A stretch of DNA of 57,961 nt from contig CAYOLL010000019.1 of assembly GCA_964404765.1 (NCBI GenBank), forward strand, positions 1-57,961. Direction: 5' to 3'. The stretch is from CAYOLL01 sp964404765 [NCBI: uncultured Gemmatimonadota bacterium] (lineage in GTDB: Bacteria > 4572-55). Positions 8,222-17,053 of the stretch are shown one piece after another. The number at the start of each line of letters is the position of its first letter. Positions within the stretch are counted from its first letter, which is position 1. The position numbers were made by a program, and so were the translations under genes. The notes below the pieces were generated by a model. It saw only the letters and a list, made by a program, of their open reading frames with translations, did no database searches and was not told the DNA's origin.

Positions 8222-9047
8222 AGGAACGGGCGGCTGATTCCAACCGATCCACATTTTCTAAGGAAATAAACGCTTTGCCGATCCAGGTATCGGGTTTGCG
8301 CACGCCGTGCCAATCCGATCCTCCGGTCATCAGCAGATCATATTTGCGGGCCAAATTGCCATAAAACTCCGTGCAGCCCAGCAGTTGATGACGCGGATGA
8401 AAGACTTCCAGCCCGTCCAAACCTTTAGTGGCTAAAAAAGCGATGATACTATCGTCATTCATCGTGGCCGGATGCGCCAGAACAGCCACGCCGCCAACCC
8501 GATGAATCAATTCGATAGCCTCGACCGGATGAATTTTAAATTTGGGAATATTTGCCGGACGCCTGTCGCCCAAATATTTGTCAAAAGCTTCCTGAAAACC
8601 GGAAACAAAACCGCTTTCGATCAATAACTGGGCAATATGTGGCCGACCCATGCTGCCGGTGCCGGCAATTTCGTAAAGGCGCTCCATAGTGACTTTGGCG
8701 CCCAAACCGCGCAAAATCTCCACAATTTTAATCGCCCGTTGCACCCGTTCATCCTGAAATTTTTGGCAGTACTCTAATAACTCCGGATGATTCGGATCAA
8801 AAAAATAGGCCAATAAGTGAACATCCACATTTTTATAAGCTGCGCTAAGCTCAATGCCGGGAATCACCCGCAATCCAACCGCCGCCCCTTTTGGTACCGC
8901 TTCAATCAGCGCTGCAGCGGTGTCATGGTCACTGATAGCAATCGTGCGGATATCGGTTTCCAGAACCTTTTCAATCAATTGATCCACACTGGCGTCACCA
9001 TCGGAATGCAGTGTGTGGAGATGTAAGTCGGCGCGTAACTCGGTCAT
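8211..9047 (-). CDS. PHP-domain phosphoesterase (RNase AM/YciV-like)
   Basis: The 278-residue product starts with the PHP metal-site motif DLHLHTLHSDG (residues 7-17), then SDHDTA (about 39-44), PGIEL, HLLAYFFD, LAHPATM and GGSDWHG near the C-terminus, i.e. all PHP signature blocks in order. Such proteins hydrolyse phosphoester bonds with two or three divalent metals; close family members act on 3',5'-bisphosphonucleotides or trim RNA 5' ends. Substrate here is inferred only. AGGA lies 9 bases before the ATG. The stop codon falls inside the 42-bp repeat array, so its C-terminal tail (RSYSA) may differ from relatives. Confidence 0.88.
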   Translation of the reverse strand: MTELRADLHLHTLHSDGDASVDQLIEKVLETDIRTIAISDHDTAAALIEAVPKGAAVGLRVIPGIELSAAYKNVDVHLLAYFFDPNHPELLEYCQKFQDERVQRAIKIVEILRGLGAKVTMERLYEIAGTGSMGRPHIAQLLIESGFVSGFQEAFDKYLGDRRPANIPKFKIHPVEAIELIHRVGGVAVLAHPATMNDDSIIAFLATKGLDGLEVFHPRHQLLGCTEFYGNLARKYDLLMTGGSDWHGVRKPDTWIGKAFISLENVDRLESAARSYSA

Positions 9048-9060
9048 TATTCAGTCCTTT

Positions 9061-9147
9061 TTAGTTAGGAAATCCTTCGCCCATAAAGCTGCCGATTATC
9101 GCCAACAGAAGAAGCGCTCCGCCGATAACGATGACCACAACATTCAA
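9061..9147 (-). CDS. Possible 28-residue hydrophobic peptide
   Basis: A short frame from a TTG at 9147 encodes about 28 residues, a single strongly hydrophobic segment (VVVIVIGGALLLLAIIGSF) followed by MGEGFPN. It ends 13 bases before the PHP start, so coupling is possible. There is no clear ribosome-binding site and the start is not ATG, so it may be chance. I list it because the composition is that of a real transmembrane segment. Confidence 0.25.
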   Translation of the reverse strand: MNVVVIVIGGALLLLAIIGSFMGEGFPN

Positions 9148-9216
9148 CGGGACAAATTAAATTCGTTCTTTGGAGTAATACCAAAACCGAAAATGATTTG
9201 CACATAATCTGCACAT

Positions 9217-9284
9217 AAACCCTAAGGGTCTTAAATGGTGCATCTCATTATCAAGTAAGCTCTTGCAAGACCCTTAGGGTTTTT
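9217..9284. repeat. Double-palindrome element, CCCTAAGGG family
   Basis: Arms AAACCCTAAGGGTC (9217-9230) and GACCCTTAGGGTTT (9269-9282) are perfect inverted complements with a 38-base spacer, and each arm is itself a palindrome around a single central base. A T-run follows on the plus strand. Related pairs lie at 42676-42710 and 50191-50270. Confidence 0.8.
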
Positions 9285-9340
9285 CCGCAGTATGTAATTC
9301 GTTTTTGGTATCGGTATAATGTATACTGCGCTTTAGCACA

Positions 9341-10849
9341 CTATGCATTATACGCTTTGATTAACTTGGCCAACGCCGCTTCCCGCAGCTGCACTTTGGA
9401 CTGCCGCTCATATAAAATCGGGGCCGCCACACGCAAGCTGCATTGATCGCCGATAAGGCCACAACGCTCACAGGTGCCATTAATGCGCTGCATCTCAATC
9501 GCCGGATCATCCCAAAAACGAACGGTCTTTTTAAAGTGATCCGTAAGATGAAAAGCCAGCGTAACACTGGAGTTGGCATTCGCCGTCAATGCTAATGGCC
9601 GGGCGGCGCTCAGGCAAAAAAAATCCAGATTCTTTTCGATAAAATGAGCGCGCTGCACCCCGACAATCGTTGCCTCGCTGCCGCCGCCACGCTGCTTGTC
9701 GGCTAATGTCTGCAACAGCGTAATCGGAATCCAGCGCCGGCAATGATGCTCATACAGCGCCAGATCATGCGGCACCAGACTGCGCGCCATGTTCAGTTGC
9801 TTGGTCAGCTTAAAGTCGTCTGTCGTTAAATAATGGGTAAAACGAACAAAGTGCATCTGCTTTACATCAAAAAACTTGGACAGCAATTCGCTCAACCGAT
9901 AATAAAACATTTCCGGCGTAGCGGGATATTTGTTGATCAACGCTAAAAAAGCCGAGTCGCTCCAGGTTGTGCGCTGAAAAAATTCCTGCAAATCCGCCAC
10001 CAGCAAATCCCGATTCATCAGCAGCGCCCCGGAAAAATAGGCCGCCTTAAAATCGCTAAGCACTTGCTCAAAGGATTCCACAGTGATCCATGAGGACGTT
10101 TGCGCCCGCTCTTTTAATTCCAGATAACAATAGCCGATTTCACGGCCCAGAATAAATGCTTTTTGCAAAGGCAGTAATCTTTTATTGATCAGGATTTTGG
10201 GTCGCTCACCCGCAATCCAAACCGATCGCTGCCGCATCAAATCCGGATAGTCGGCAAAGTCCGTCTCAATTATTTGATAATGGTATTTATTGATGAGAAC
10301 CGATTTAAGCAGCGCAACCTGGATCGGATGATGCGTGTCCCAGCCTTGCTCATTCATAAAAATTTGGGCGCTATTTTCAATGTCGTCAAAATAATTTTTG
10401 TTGATTTCCTGATAGGAGCGCAAGGCGGCAAAACTGAAATTCTCTACATTGATGTCGTACATCCGGGCCATTTCGATCAGCGCGCCGACAAATGCCGCAA
10501 TCTTGCTGGGCGATTCCGTAATCAACTCGAAAATATCGCCAACCCCAAAACCCAGCGAATCGAACGGGAACTCCTGCACAAACGGCGAATCCAGAAAATA
10601 GCTGATCTGGGCCAGATCGTCCGCCAACTCAGGCGACACCAGCTTCTCGTATGGAATATCCAACGCCTGCGCCAGGCTGCTGATTTTTTCCGGCTTAGGA
10701 TATTTTTTGCCCTTCTCAATTTCATTCAGATAGGAAACGGACAAGCCGCAACGTCGCGCCAATTCCCGCAGGGTCAGATTTTTTTCCTGCCGGGAATGCT
10801 TGAGTTTGACGCCAAAGATCAGGCGGGATTTTTCGGTAGTTATATCCAT
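9341..10849 (-). CDS. XRE-family regulator, ScfR/RamB-like (degenerate ImmA/IrrE)
   Basis: The 502-residue product has an N-terminal Cro/C1 helix-turn-helix (residues about 10-65, with LRELARRCGLSVSYLNEIEK), a central ImmA/IrrE-like region, and a C-terminal cysteine-bearing domain (CERCGLIGDQCSL) as in short-chain fatty acyl-CoA regulators of the ScfR/RamB type, which control acyl-CoA or acetate metabolism genes. The metallopeptidase motif HEXXH of ImmA reads REIGY here, so peptidase activity is unlikely. The ATG at 10849 is preferred to a TTG at 10876. A sigma70-like promoter lies upstream. No acyl-CoA gene is adjacent, so the target is unknown. Confidence 0.85.
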   Translation of the reverse strand: MDITTEKSRLIFGVKLKHSRQEKNLTLRELARRCGLSVSYLNEIEKGKKYPKPEKISSLAQALDIPYEKLVSPELADDLAQISYFLDSPFVQEFPFDSLGFGVGDIFELITESPSKIAAFVGALIEMARMYDINVENFSFAALRSYQEINKNYFDDIENSAQIFMNEQGWDTHHPIQVALLKSVLINKYHYQIIETDFADYPDLMRQRSVWIAGERPKILINKRLLPLQKAFILGREIGYCYLELKERAQTSSWITVESFEQVLSDFKAAYFSGALLMNRDLLVADLQEFFQRTTWSDSAFLALINKYPATPEMFYYRLSELLSKFFDVKQMHFVRFTHYLTTDDFKLTKQLNMARSLVPHDLALYEHHCRRWIPITLLQTLADKQRGGGSEATIVGVQRAHFIEKNLDFFCLSAARPLALTANANSSVTLAFHLTDHFKKTVRFWDDPAIEMQRINGTCERCGLIGDQCSLRVAAPILYERQSKVQLREAALAKLIKAYNA

Positions 10850-10932
10850 AAAATAAGTTGGAGTCCAACAACGCAATCAGACTTCGCTAAAGGGATCGGT
10901 CTGGATCTGGCAATTTCAAAGTAATCTGGCCA

Positions 10933-10960
10933 ATACTATAAAAATGGCAAGCAATGTCAA
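10933..10960 (-). promoter_or_regulatory. Sigma70-like promoter of the ScfR-like gene
   Basis: On the minus strand TTGACA (10955-10960) and TAGTAT (10933-10938) are separated by 16 bases. The 5' leader to the ATG at 10849 would be about 75-80 bases. Confidence 0.6.
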
Positions 10961-11085
10961 GGATAAAAACCGGATTTACAAAAATGTTCTTTGCGGGGGC
11001 TTTTTAGATTGGGTATATTACAGCCAATCGGGTGGCCAATTCCGACCGATCATAAAATCTTACAACAAGCGATTGCGAGGACGAG

Positions 11086-12159
11086 ATGAGCCATGCGCTT
11101 CAATTTCCCATCATTGACGGGCACAATGACACATTGCAAAATGTCTACCTTCCCGATAAAGCCGGATCCTATTCCTTTTTTGGGCATAACGAGACAGGAC
11201 ACCTGGACTTGATTCGCGCCCATAAAGGTGGTTTTGGCGGCGGTTTTTTTGCCATGTACGTCCCACCGGAACCCGGCACTTGGGGGCCGATGGATCGTGA
11301 AATTACGCCAGCGCCACAAGGTTGGTCGGCCCGCTATGCCCCGCGGCTCGACCAGGCCTACGCCCTGCGTTACACGTTTGGCTTGACCGCATCCCTGTTC
11401 CGGCTGGAAAGCGAATCCGATGGACAACTCAAAGTTGTACGTACAACGGACGAGCTGGAAACATGCTTAAAAACCGGCGTCATTGCGGCCATTTTACACA
11501 TCGAAGGCGCGGAAGCCATTGATGCGCAGCTCAATGCTTTGCACGTCTTTTATCAGGCCGGGCTGCGTTCGGTGGGTATTGTGTGGAGTCGCCCCAATGA
11601 TTTTGGCTGGGGCGTGCCGTTTGGCTTCCCTTTTTCGCCGGATCAGGGTCCCGGCTTGACCGACGCCGGTAAAGCGCTGGTTCGGACTTGCAATCAACTG
11701 GGCATTTTGCTGGATGTGTCGCATCTCAATGAAGCCGGTTTTTGGGACGTCGCCGGTTTAAGCCAGCAGACGTTTGTGGCCAGCCATTCCGGCGCACATG
11801 CCTTGTGCCCGTCGGCGCGGAATTTGACCGACAAGCAGTTGGCGGCCATCGGTGAATGTAAAGGGCTGGTTGGCGTCAATTTTAATGTCAGCGATTTGCG
11901 ATCGGACGGACAGCGCAACCCGGATACGCCGCTGACGGAAATTGTCCGCCACGCCGCCTATATTGCCGAGCGCATCGGTATCGACTGCGTGGCGCTCGGC
12001 TCGGATTTTGACGGCGCGACCATGCCGAACGAGTTGAAGGACGCCGCCGGATTGCCAAAACTGCTGGCGGCTTTTCGCAAAGCCGGTTTTGATGACGCAG
12101 CGCTACGTAAAATCACCAGCGAAAACTGGCTGCGGGTGTTAAAAACGGTTTGGCATTAG
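11086..12159 (+). CDS. Membrane dipeptidase (M19, renal dipeptidase family)
   Basis: The 357-residue product has the M19 zinc-site motif DGHNDT at residues 9-14, HIEGAEAI (about 139-146), DVSHLNE (about 208-214), SHSGAHAL (about 230) and ALGSDFDG near the end, matching the family in order. These enzymes hydrolyse dipeptides, including some D-amino-acid dipeptides, with a two-zinc centre. No signal peptide is seen, so despite the family name it is probably cytoplasmic. GAGG lies 6 bases upstream of the ATG. It is divergent from the ScfR-like gene. Confidence 0.92.
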   Translation: MSHALQFPIIDGHNDTLQNVYLPDKAGSYSFFGHNETGHLDLIRAHKGGFGGGFFAMYVPPEPGTWGPMDREITPAPQGWSARYAPRLDQAYALRYTFGLTASLFRLESESDGQLKVVRTTDELETCLKTGVIAAILHIEGAEAIDAQLNALHVFYQAGLRSVGIVWSRPNDFGWGVPFGFPFSPDQGPGLTDAGKALVRTCNQLGILLDVSHLNEAGFWDVAGLSQQTFVASHSGAHALCPSARNLTDKQLAAIGECKGLVGVNFNVSDLRSDGQRNPDTPLTEIVRHAAYIAERIGIDCVALGSDFDGATMPNELKDAAGLPKLLAAFRKAGFDDAALRKITSENWLRVLKTVWH

Positions 12160-12254
12160 CAGCGCATCCAGCCAAAAATGGCCTGCTTTTTGAGAAGTCG
12201 AGAGGTCGCGTGGAAATCGGGGGACTGGATCAAACGAAAACCGGGGGTTAACGA

Positions 12255-12455
12255 ATGCCTAAACGCTATACAAGCCGCGAGCTGATCCAAATGGCGTATG
12301 ATTACGGATGGGAATTGGTGCGGATCAAAGGTGACCATCATAACTTTAAACATGCCGACAGCCGTTTTGTGGTGACCATTGTACACCCACAAAAGGATGT
12401 GCCGGTTGGACGGGCAACGGATACGGTCAAGAAAATTCGATTGGAGGTCAAATAA
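12255..12455 (+). CDS. hicA: HicA-type toxin (mRNA interferase)
   Basis: The 66-residue product has the HicA layout: a short dsRBD-like fold with the catalytic His in IKGDHHNFKH and a C-terminal VKKIRLEV-type end. HicA toxins bind and cut mRNA without ribosomes. GGGGG lies a few bases before the ATG. It overlaps the next gene by one base (TAATG), the usual toxin-first arrangement of hicAB. Confidence 0.85.
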   Translation: MPKRYTSRELIQMAYDYGWELVRIKGDHHNFKHADSRFVVTIVHPQKDVPVGRATDTVKKIRLEVK

Positions 12456-12733
12456 TGCACTACTTAATTGTCATTGAACCATTAGAAGACGGCTATGCGG
12501 TGCAGGTACCGGATCTGGCGGTTTCCACATTTGGCGATACTTTGAAGAAGGCTAAAGCTGCAGCGAGAGAGGCCATTGTTGCCAATTTGGAAACATATCA
12601 AGTGTTAGGCCAACAACCACCGCCGGCGCAGATTCCGGCAATTCATCTGGAAAACCCTGATTTTGCCGAAATGCTGTTTGCCTATATTGACGTTGAAATC
12701 GGCGTCTTTGAGGAAGAGCTTGTTGCGGTTTGA
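12455..12733 (+). CDS. hicB: HicB-type antitoxin
   Basis: The 92-residue product has the partial RNase H-like fold of HicB (MHYLIVIEPLEDGYAVQVPD then a helix with KAAAREAIVANLE). It should bind and neutralise the HicA just upstream and may repress the pair. The C-terminal DNA-binding part is short and I see no clear ribbon-helix-helix, so DNA binding is uncertain. Its start overlaps the hicA stop. Confidence 0.83.
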   Translation: MHYLIVIEPLEDGYAVQVPDLAVSTFGDTLKKAKAAAREAIVANLETYQVLGQQPPPAQIPAIHLENPDFAEMLFAYIDVEIGVFEEELVAV

Positions 12734-12819
12734 GTCTTATCAAATTAGAGTTTTCGTTGCTCGGAGCTGTGGCTGTCACAAATCATTGATTATTTATTTA
12801 TTACAATGGGAGGTTTACA

Positions 12820-13692
12820 ATGAGATTCTCAAGAGTTTTGACGGTTTTCGTTTGCGGGACTTGCTTTTTTTGGGTGAGTATGCCTCTGTACGGGCAAGGC
12901 AAAGTGTTTACGAATTCAATCGGGATGGAGTTTGTTTTGATGCCTGCTGGCAGTTTTATGATGGGAACTGAAACACCGAATTGCCCTCAGGACGATCCTT
13001 TTACAGAAAGGAATGAATTTAATGACTGTATGCGCGTATTTGATAAAGATGAGATACCCCAACATAAAGTGGTTATATCCCAAGCATTTTATATGGGGAA
13101 ATATGAAGTTACCCAAGAAGAGTGGGTTAAGATTATGGGCGACAATTCGGCACATTTCAAGAACGAAAAAGTAGGTGGAAATTCGCGGAGGCATCCGATT
13201 GAAGAAGTTTCTTGGGCGGATGCACAAGTTTTTATTACCCGGTTGAATGATAAAGAAGGGAAAAGATATCGACTACCCACAGAGGCCGAATGGGAATATG
13301 CCTGTCGTGCTGGCACGACAACAGTCTTTAACACAGGTGATAACCTGACCACCGAGCAGGCCAATTACGATGGTGAGTTCCCCTACAAGAATTATCCTAA
13401 GGGCAAGGACTCTGAAAAAACAACCCCGGTGGGCAGTTACCGACCTAATGCTTGGGGGCTGTATGACATGCACGGTAATGTCTGGGAATTTTGCCAGGAT
13501 TGGTACGATCAAAAGTACTATGCGAAGAGTCCTAGCACGAATCCACAAGGCCCTTCAACGGGTTCGTCTCGTATTTTGCGCGGTGGCGGCTGGTATCTCG
13601 GCGGGCGGGATTGTCGCTCAGCGAATCGCCGCCCGGCGAGGCTTAGCGAACGAGATCTCAACATTGGCTTTCGCATTGTGCTCGCCCTATAG
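12820..13692 (+). CDS. Exported formylglycine-generating-enzyme-like (SUMF1) protein
   Basis: The 290-residue product has a likely signal peptide (residues 1-25, hydrophobic core VLTVFVCGTCFFW, cleavage near YGQG) followed by an FGE-sulfatase/SUMF1 domain: GMEFVLMPAGSFMMGT, YEVTQEEW, HPIEEVSWADA, RLPTEAEWEYACRAGT, GLYDMHGNVWEFCQDWY, LRGGGW and the terminal FRIV. True FGEs oxidise a Cys or Ser of sulfatases; many bacterial relatives are binding proteins with no known activity. No sulfatase gene is nearby. GGAGG precedes the ATG. The gene is richer in A and T than its neighbours and sits where most of xisH should be, which suggests recent arrival. Confidence 0.85.
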   Translation: MRFSRVLTVFVCGTCFFWVSMPLYGQGKVFTNSIGMEFVLMPAGSFMMGTETPNCPQDDPFTERNEFNDCMRVFDKDEIPQHKVVISQAFYMGKYEVTQEEWVKIMGDNSAHFKNEKVGGNSRRHPIEEVSWADAQVFITRLNDKEGKRYRLPTEAEWEYACRAGTTTVFNTGDNLTTEQANYDGEFPYKNYPKGKDSEKTTPVGSYRPNAWGLYDMHGNVWEFCQDWYDQKYYAKSPSTNPQGPSTGSSRILRGGGWYLGGRDCRSANRRPARLSERDLNIGFRIVLAL

Positions 13693-13737
13693 AACTCACG
13701 GCGATTGAAGCGGCACTTGATATTGACTTTATGGCCA

Positions 13738-13803
13738 GAAGTGCTTGGTAGATTGATTGCGTTTGATCCTGTTAAAGAAAGGATTGTCCAATGGACACGA
13801 TAG
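13738..13803 (+). pseudogene. xisH C-terminal remnant
   Basis: Reading in the frame that ends with TAG at 13801-13803, the sequence encodes EVLGRLIAFDPVKERIVQW then TR. This pattern (…LIxFDPxxExIxxW) is typical of the XisH C-terminus, and XisH is normally the partner encoded just before XisI with a few bases of overlap, as here. The rest of xisH is missing; the preceding gene is the FGE-like one. The frame is open back to 13693 but that part does not look like XisH. Confidence 0.55.
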
Positions 13804-14129
13804 CTCATTATCGCCAAATCATCAAAAATGCCATCAATGACCACGCCCGCTACAAACCGGCCTGTGGTGATGTGGAGATCGAAGTTATTTTTGATGAATC
13901 CAACGAACATTACGAATTGCTCTACAACGGCTGGAACGGCCCTTATCGCTTGCAAGGCAGCGTATTGCATATCGACATCCGCAAAGATAAAGTGTGGATT
14001 CAATACGACGGCACGGAAGACGGCATTGCCTTAAAGCTTGTGGAAGCAGGCATCCCGCGCGACCGGATCGTGCTGGCCTACAAACCGCCGGAGATCCGCC
14101 CGTATATGGAATTTGCCGTGGCTTATTAA
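13791..14129 (+). CDS. xisI: XisI-like protein
   Basis: The 112-residue product matches the XisI family: start MDTIAHYRQIIKNAI, middle EVIFDESNEHYELLYNGWNG, then LHIDIRKDKVWIQYDGTEDGIA, and end VLAYKPPEIRPYMEFAVAY. In cyanobacteria XisH and XisI control excision of the fdxN element; in most other genomes the pair is a stand-alone mobile cassette of unknown role. Here XisH is reduced to a C-terminal fragment that overlaps the xisI start, so xisI is probably an orphan. Confidence 0.85.
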   Translation: MDTIAHYRQIIKNAINDHARYKPACGDVEIEVIFDESNEHYELLYNGWNGPYRLQGSVLHIDIRKDKVWIQYDGTEDGIALKLVEAGIPRDRIVLAYKPPEIRPYMEFAVAY

Positions 14130-14149
14130 CAGCGGACTACGAATTGAAC

Positions 14150-14605
14150 CTAATACGTGCTGCCGCCAATCAAAACGAAAATAGTGAAATAGGCTATGCT
14201 GATTCCCAAAATCATCAGCGCATCAAAAAACATGGCCGTTATCGGGTGTCCCCGGCGGAGCAGCTTTTTGAACTCGCTTTCCGGCGGATAGAGCCGAACC
14301 GATTCCGGTAAATCGGCCATCTCGGTATAAATTTGCGCCAATTGACGCGCTTTTGCATGCATCAAATTGGCGCGGTTGTGATAATAAACCACGTGCCCGG
14401 CGCCCAATATCCCCAGCGAGAGAATAAAAAAAGCGGACAAAATATCCACGCGGCCATGCGTCACAAACCAGCCGGCCAAAGCAGAACCCGTGCCGACATG
14501 AAATTTTACGGAATTGTCTATCCGATCCAGAAAGTTGCTGGTTGATCTTTCGGCATATTGCCAAAGCTCTCTGGCAGCCGCAATTTCTATTTCCTTTTCA
14601 AACAT
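14150..14605 (-). CDS. Small membrane protein of unknown function
   Basis: The 151-residue product begins with a charged helix, then two hydrophobic stretches around residues 38-75 (including ILSAFFILSLGILGAGHVVY) and a third at 125-148 (FFDALMILGISIAYFTIFVL). A helix rich in Ala/Arg/Gln lies between. I do not recognise a family. AAGG lies just upstream of the ATG at 14605. It is convergent with xisI and leaves a 20-bp gap. Confidence 0.65.
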   Translation of the reverse strand: MFEKEIEIAAARELWQYAERSTSNFLDRIDNSVKFHVGTGSALAGWFVTHGRVDILSAFFILSLGILGAGHVVYYHNRANLMHAKARQLAQIYTEMADLPESVRLYPPESEFKKLLRRGHPITAMFFDALMILGISIAYFTIFVLIGGSTY

Positions 14606-14670
14606 ACCTTACCCTTATTTTTTCTCATTTCGGGTGCATAACTCTTGCAAATAAAATCCATTTGCAAAAT

Positions 14671-14750
14671 AACCTTGCGAAGGTTCACTTTGGGAGTTCA
14701 GCGAGCCTTGAAAATATTGACTCCGCAACAAGTTTAACCTTCGCAAGGTT
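14671..14750. repeat. Paired-arm element, CTTGCGAAGG family, copy 1
   Basis: Arms AACCTTGCGAAGGTT (14671-14685) and AACCTTCGCAAGGTT (14736-14750) are perfect inverted complements, 50 bases apart. Its loop, with the segments CCTTGAAAATATTGACT and CAAGTTTAAC, is also conserved in the copy at 42454-42531, so the whole 80-base unit is the element, not just the arms. Confidence 0.85.
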
Positions 14751-14756
14751 TCCTAT

Positions 14757-14793
14757 ATCATTTCGCGTATTTCGTGGTGAATAATTCAGCTAA
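14757..14793. repeat. TTTCGTG-type dispersed repeat, copy 1
   Basis: The stretch with TTTCGCGTATTTCGTGGTGA and ATAATTCAG is similar to 52006-52050 and, in inverted form, to 27161-27191. It lies next to the CTTGCGAAGG element in the gap before dinB. Confidence 0.55.
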
Positions 14794-14854
14794 GGACATG
14801 CGTCAGCAGCGAGCTAAATCCTATCGTACCGGAAATTTTTTTATCCAACCGAAA

Positions 14855-15964
14855 TTAATCCTCCGGAAAAAGGTCCAACTGTAAGCTGCGCGGGCCATAA
14901 GCTGTTTCAGCTTCAAAGCCGGAAATGCCGACACCAATCAAGCGAATTTTACGCTGCGAAAACTCTTCCAGACACACTTGCGTTAGCTTGTCGAAGGCTG
15001 TTCTAAAAATGGCGGTCGCGCTCAGAAAATTGGTTTGACGGGTGACCGAACGTGTCACCTGCTTAAAGTCAAAAAACTTAATCTTCAGCGTTATCGTTTT
15101 GCCGGCCAGGCCTTTTTTATCCAGACGACGCATGAGATCGTCAACTAATTGTCGTAATTCTGCTATTAAATCGTCACCGTATGTCAAGTCCTTGTCAAAT
15201 GTAGTCTCCACACTGACCGACTTGGTCTCATGCTCGACGATAACCGGATTGTTATCAATGCCGCGGATGCGCCGGTACAAATAGCCGCCGGTTTTGCCAA
15301 AATTCGTCTGTAACTCCAATTCGGAACGCATGTACAGTTGTGCCCCATATTCTATCCCCAATGCCTTGAGTTTTTGCTCCGTAACTTTGCCGACGCCGGG
15401 GATTTTTCGCACTTCCATCTTCATCAAAAAATCATGCGCTTGAGCCGGGGCGATGACAAACAGGCCGTCCGGTTTTTTTTCGTCCGAGGCGATTTTGGCC
15501 AAAAATTTGTTGAAAGATATACCGGCTGAACACGTCAGGCCCAATTCTTCGCGGATTTGGGCTTTTATTTTTTGGGCCACACGGGTGGCCGATGTCTCAT
15601 TTAAATGATTCAAAGTTACGTCTAACCAGGCTTCATCCAAAGAAAGCGCTTCAATAATGTCTGTATATTGGCTAAAGATATTGTGTAATTGACGTGATAT
15701 GTCAGTATATCGGCTAAAATGCGGATGAATAAAAAGCGCCTGCGGACATAACCGCTTGGCCATCGAGCAGGGCATGGCCGAACGGACTCCGAATTTGCGC
15801 GCCTCGTAGCTGGCGGAGCAAACAACAGCCCGGCTATTCGGATCGCCACCGACAACTAAAGGCAGCCCCTTCAGTTTGGGATTGTCCAAAACTTCAACTG
15901 AGGCATAAAAAGCATCCATGTCGATATGAATAATTTTTCGTGAAGTGTCTAATTCGAGACTCAT
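14855..15964 (-). CDS. dinB: DNA polymerase IV (Y family)
   Basis: The 369-residue product is a translesion DNA polymerase. Visible motifs are IIHIDMDAFYASVE (first catalytic Asp pair, residues about 11-24), VCSASYEARKFGVRS, and SLDEAWLD with the second catalytic Asp-Glu. The helix-hairpin-helix region (KIPGVGKVTEQKLKALGI) and the little-finger domain follow; length is normal. The ATG at 15964 overlaps the stop of the upstream membrane-protein gene (ATGA), so I prefer it to the ORF extension at 16006. The C-terminal tail ends LDLFPED; I see only a loose resemblance to a beta-clamp-binding QLxLF motif (LQLDLF). Confidence 0.94.
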   Translation of the reverse strand: MSLELDTSRKIIHIDMDAFYASVEVLDNPKLKGLPLVVGGDPNSRAVVCSASYEARKFGVRSAMPCSMAKRLCPQALFIHPHFSRYTDISRQLHNIFSQYTDIIEALSLDEAWLDVTLNHLNETSATRVAQKIKAQIREELGLTCSAGISFNKFLAKIASDEKKPDGLFVIAPAQAHDFLMKMEVRKIPGVGKVTEQKLKALGIEYGAQLYMRSELELQTNFGKTGGYLYRRIRGIDNNPVIVEHETKSVSVETTFDKDLTYGDDLIAELRQLVDDLMRRLDKKGLAGKTITLKIKFFDFKQVTRSVTRQTNFLSATAIFRTAFDKLTQVCLEEFSQRKIRLIGVGISGFEAETAYGPRSLQLDLFPED

Positions 15965-16914
15965 GATCGGTTTTTTTCGACCTTTCGGGCCGGCATAAAT
16001 ATCCAAATACCGCCGACAATGGCCGGTAAAAGGATGTTCAGCACAAAAATCAAGAAGGCGGCATTCAGCGCCGCGGCCTCTGTTGTAAAATCATGTAAAA
16101 GGATAACGGCCATATTTTCGCGCAGGCCTAATCCGGCAAAGGTGATGGGGATCAGGTTTATCAGCAAGATGACCGGAAAAGCGCTAAAGACCGGGGCTAA
16201 CGTAATCGAATGAAAACTGCACAGCAAAAAATAAAACTGCAGGGTAAGTAACCCGTACATGATCACCGCCAGACACAATGTCCGCCGGCATGTTTCCGGC
16301 CAATTTTCCACAAATGGCAATAAAAAATCGTGCCCGCTGATTTTCAACAATCCCATTTTTTGAACTGCCGACAAGCCCGATTGGAATCGCCGCCGCAACA
16401 TCGGCCATTGCCAACAGACGACGGACAGGCTGCACGCGCCGATGAGCGTTAAACCCGCGAGCCGGTTTTGCTCTCGCAGCCAAAAAGCCAGCCCGCCCCA
16501 AAAACAGATCGCCATCACCGCGCTTAATTTGTCGATGATTGTCATTTCGATGATCAGCGCTTTTCGAGGTGATGAGATAAACAAGGCCCGTCCTAATTCA
16601 CCAACACGACCAGGACTCATCAGACCCAGCGCCATGCCGGCAAAAAACGACCGCAGTGCATCCGGATAAGCAGCTTGCGCGTCGGCCCGCTGTAATAACA
16701 AGCGCCATTTCAAAATCTGGATGGCCAGAGCCAGGCCGCCAATGCCACCTGCAATCCTTAAGTCAAACCAATCCGCCTGCCGATAGACTGCTAAAATGGA
16801 CTCGAATGTCAGACGATGGCCGGCTACAAAAATAAGCGTCAGCGAAACTAACACTTTGGCTAAAAAAAAACAATGTCCTTTCAAATAAAATACCCCGGGT
16901 TTAAAAAGGCTCAT
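15961..16914 (-). CDS. YbhN/LPG-synthase-TM family membrane protein (UPF0104)
   Basis: The 317-residue product is almost wholly hydrophobic with about seven to eight membrane segments. The block MALGLMSPGRVGELGRALFI is the signature of the lysylphosphatidylglycerol synthase transmembrane/flippase domain family, and the C-terminal INLIPITFAGLGLREN segment fits too. Members without a synthase domain are of uncertain function, perhaps lipid flippases. Its stop overlaps the dinB start, so the two are translationally coupled, although their roles do not seem related. Confidence 0.8.
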   Translation of the reverse strand: MSLFKPGVFYLKGHCFFLAKVLVSLTLIFVAGHRLTFESILAVYRQADWFDLRIAGGIGGLALAIQILKWRLLLQRADAQAAYPDALRSFFAGMALGLMSPGRVGELGRALFISSPRKALIIEMTIIDKLSAVMAICFWGGLAFWLREQNRLAGLTLIGACSLSVVCWQWPMLRRRFQSGLSAVQKMGLLKISGHDFLLPFVENWPETCRRTLCLAVIMYGLLTLQFYFLLCSFHSITLAPVFSAFPVILLINLIPITFAGLGLRENMAVILLHDFTTEAAALNAAFLIFVLNILLPAIVGGIWIFMPARKVEKNRS

Positions 16915-17053
16915 TGACAGCCTATCAACTAATGTCTACATTTAGAAGTGCTGCGCAATAAGGCGCTCCATATATTCACATTAAGGATTTTTTTTGGCCG
17001 AATAAATCCTTAGGGTTTTCTTTACTACGATGGTCAAAAAAAGGACTTTTAGT

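Noticed and set aside
8002-8313. 103-codon frame with four near-identical KLKFATPSG units
   Set aside because: It is the translation of the 42-bp repeat array, not a repeat protein; no start site or continuation.
16983-17018. TTAGGGTTTTCTTTAC leader shared by the aminotransferase and mobA as a riboswitch
   Set aside because: The similarity is short, and there is no fold that is clearly alternative; it is more likely a half of the CCCTAAGGG repeat family.
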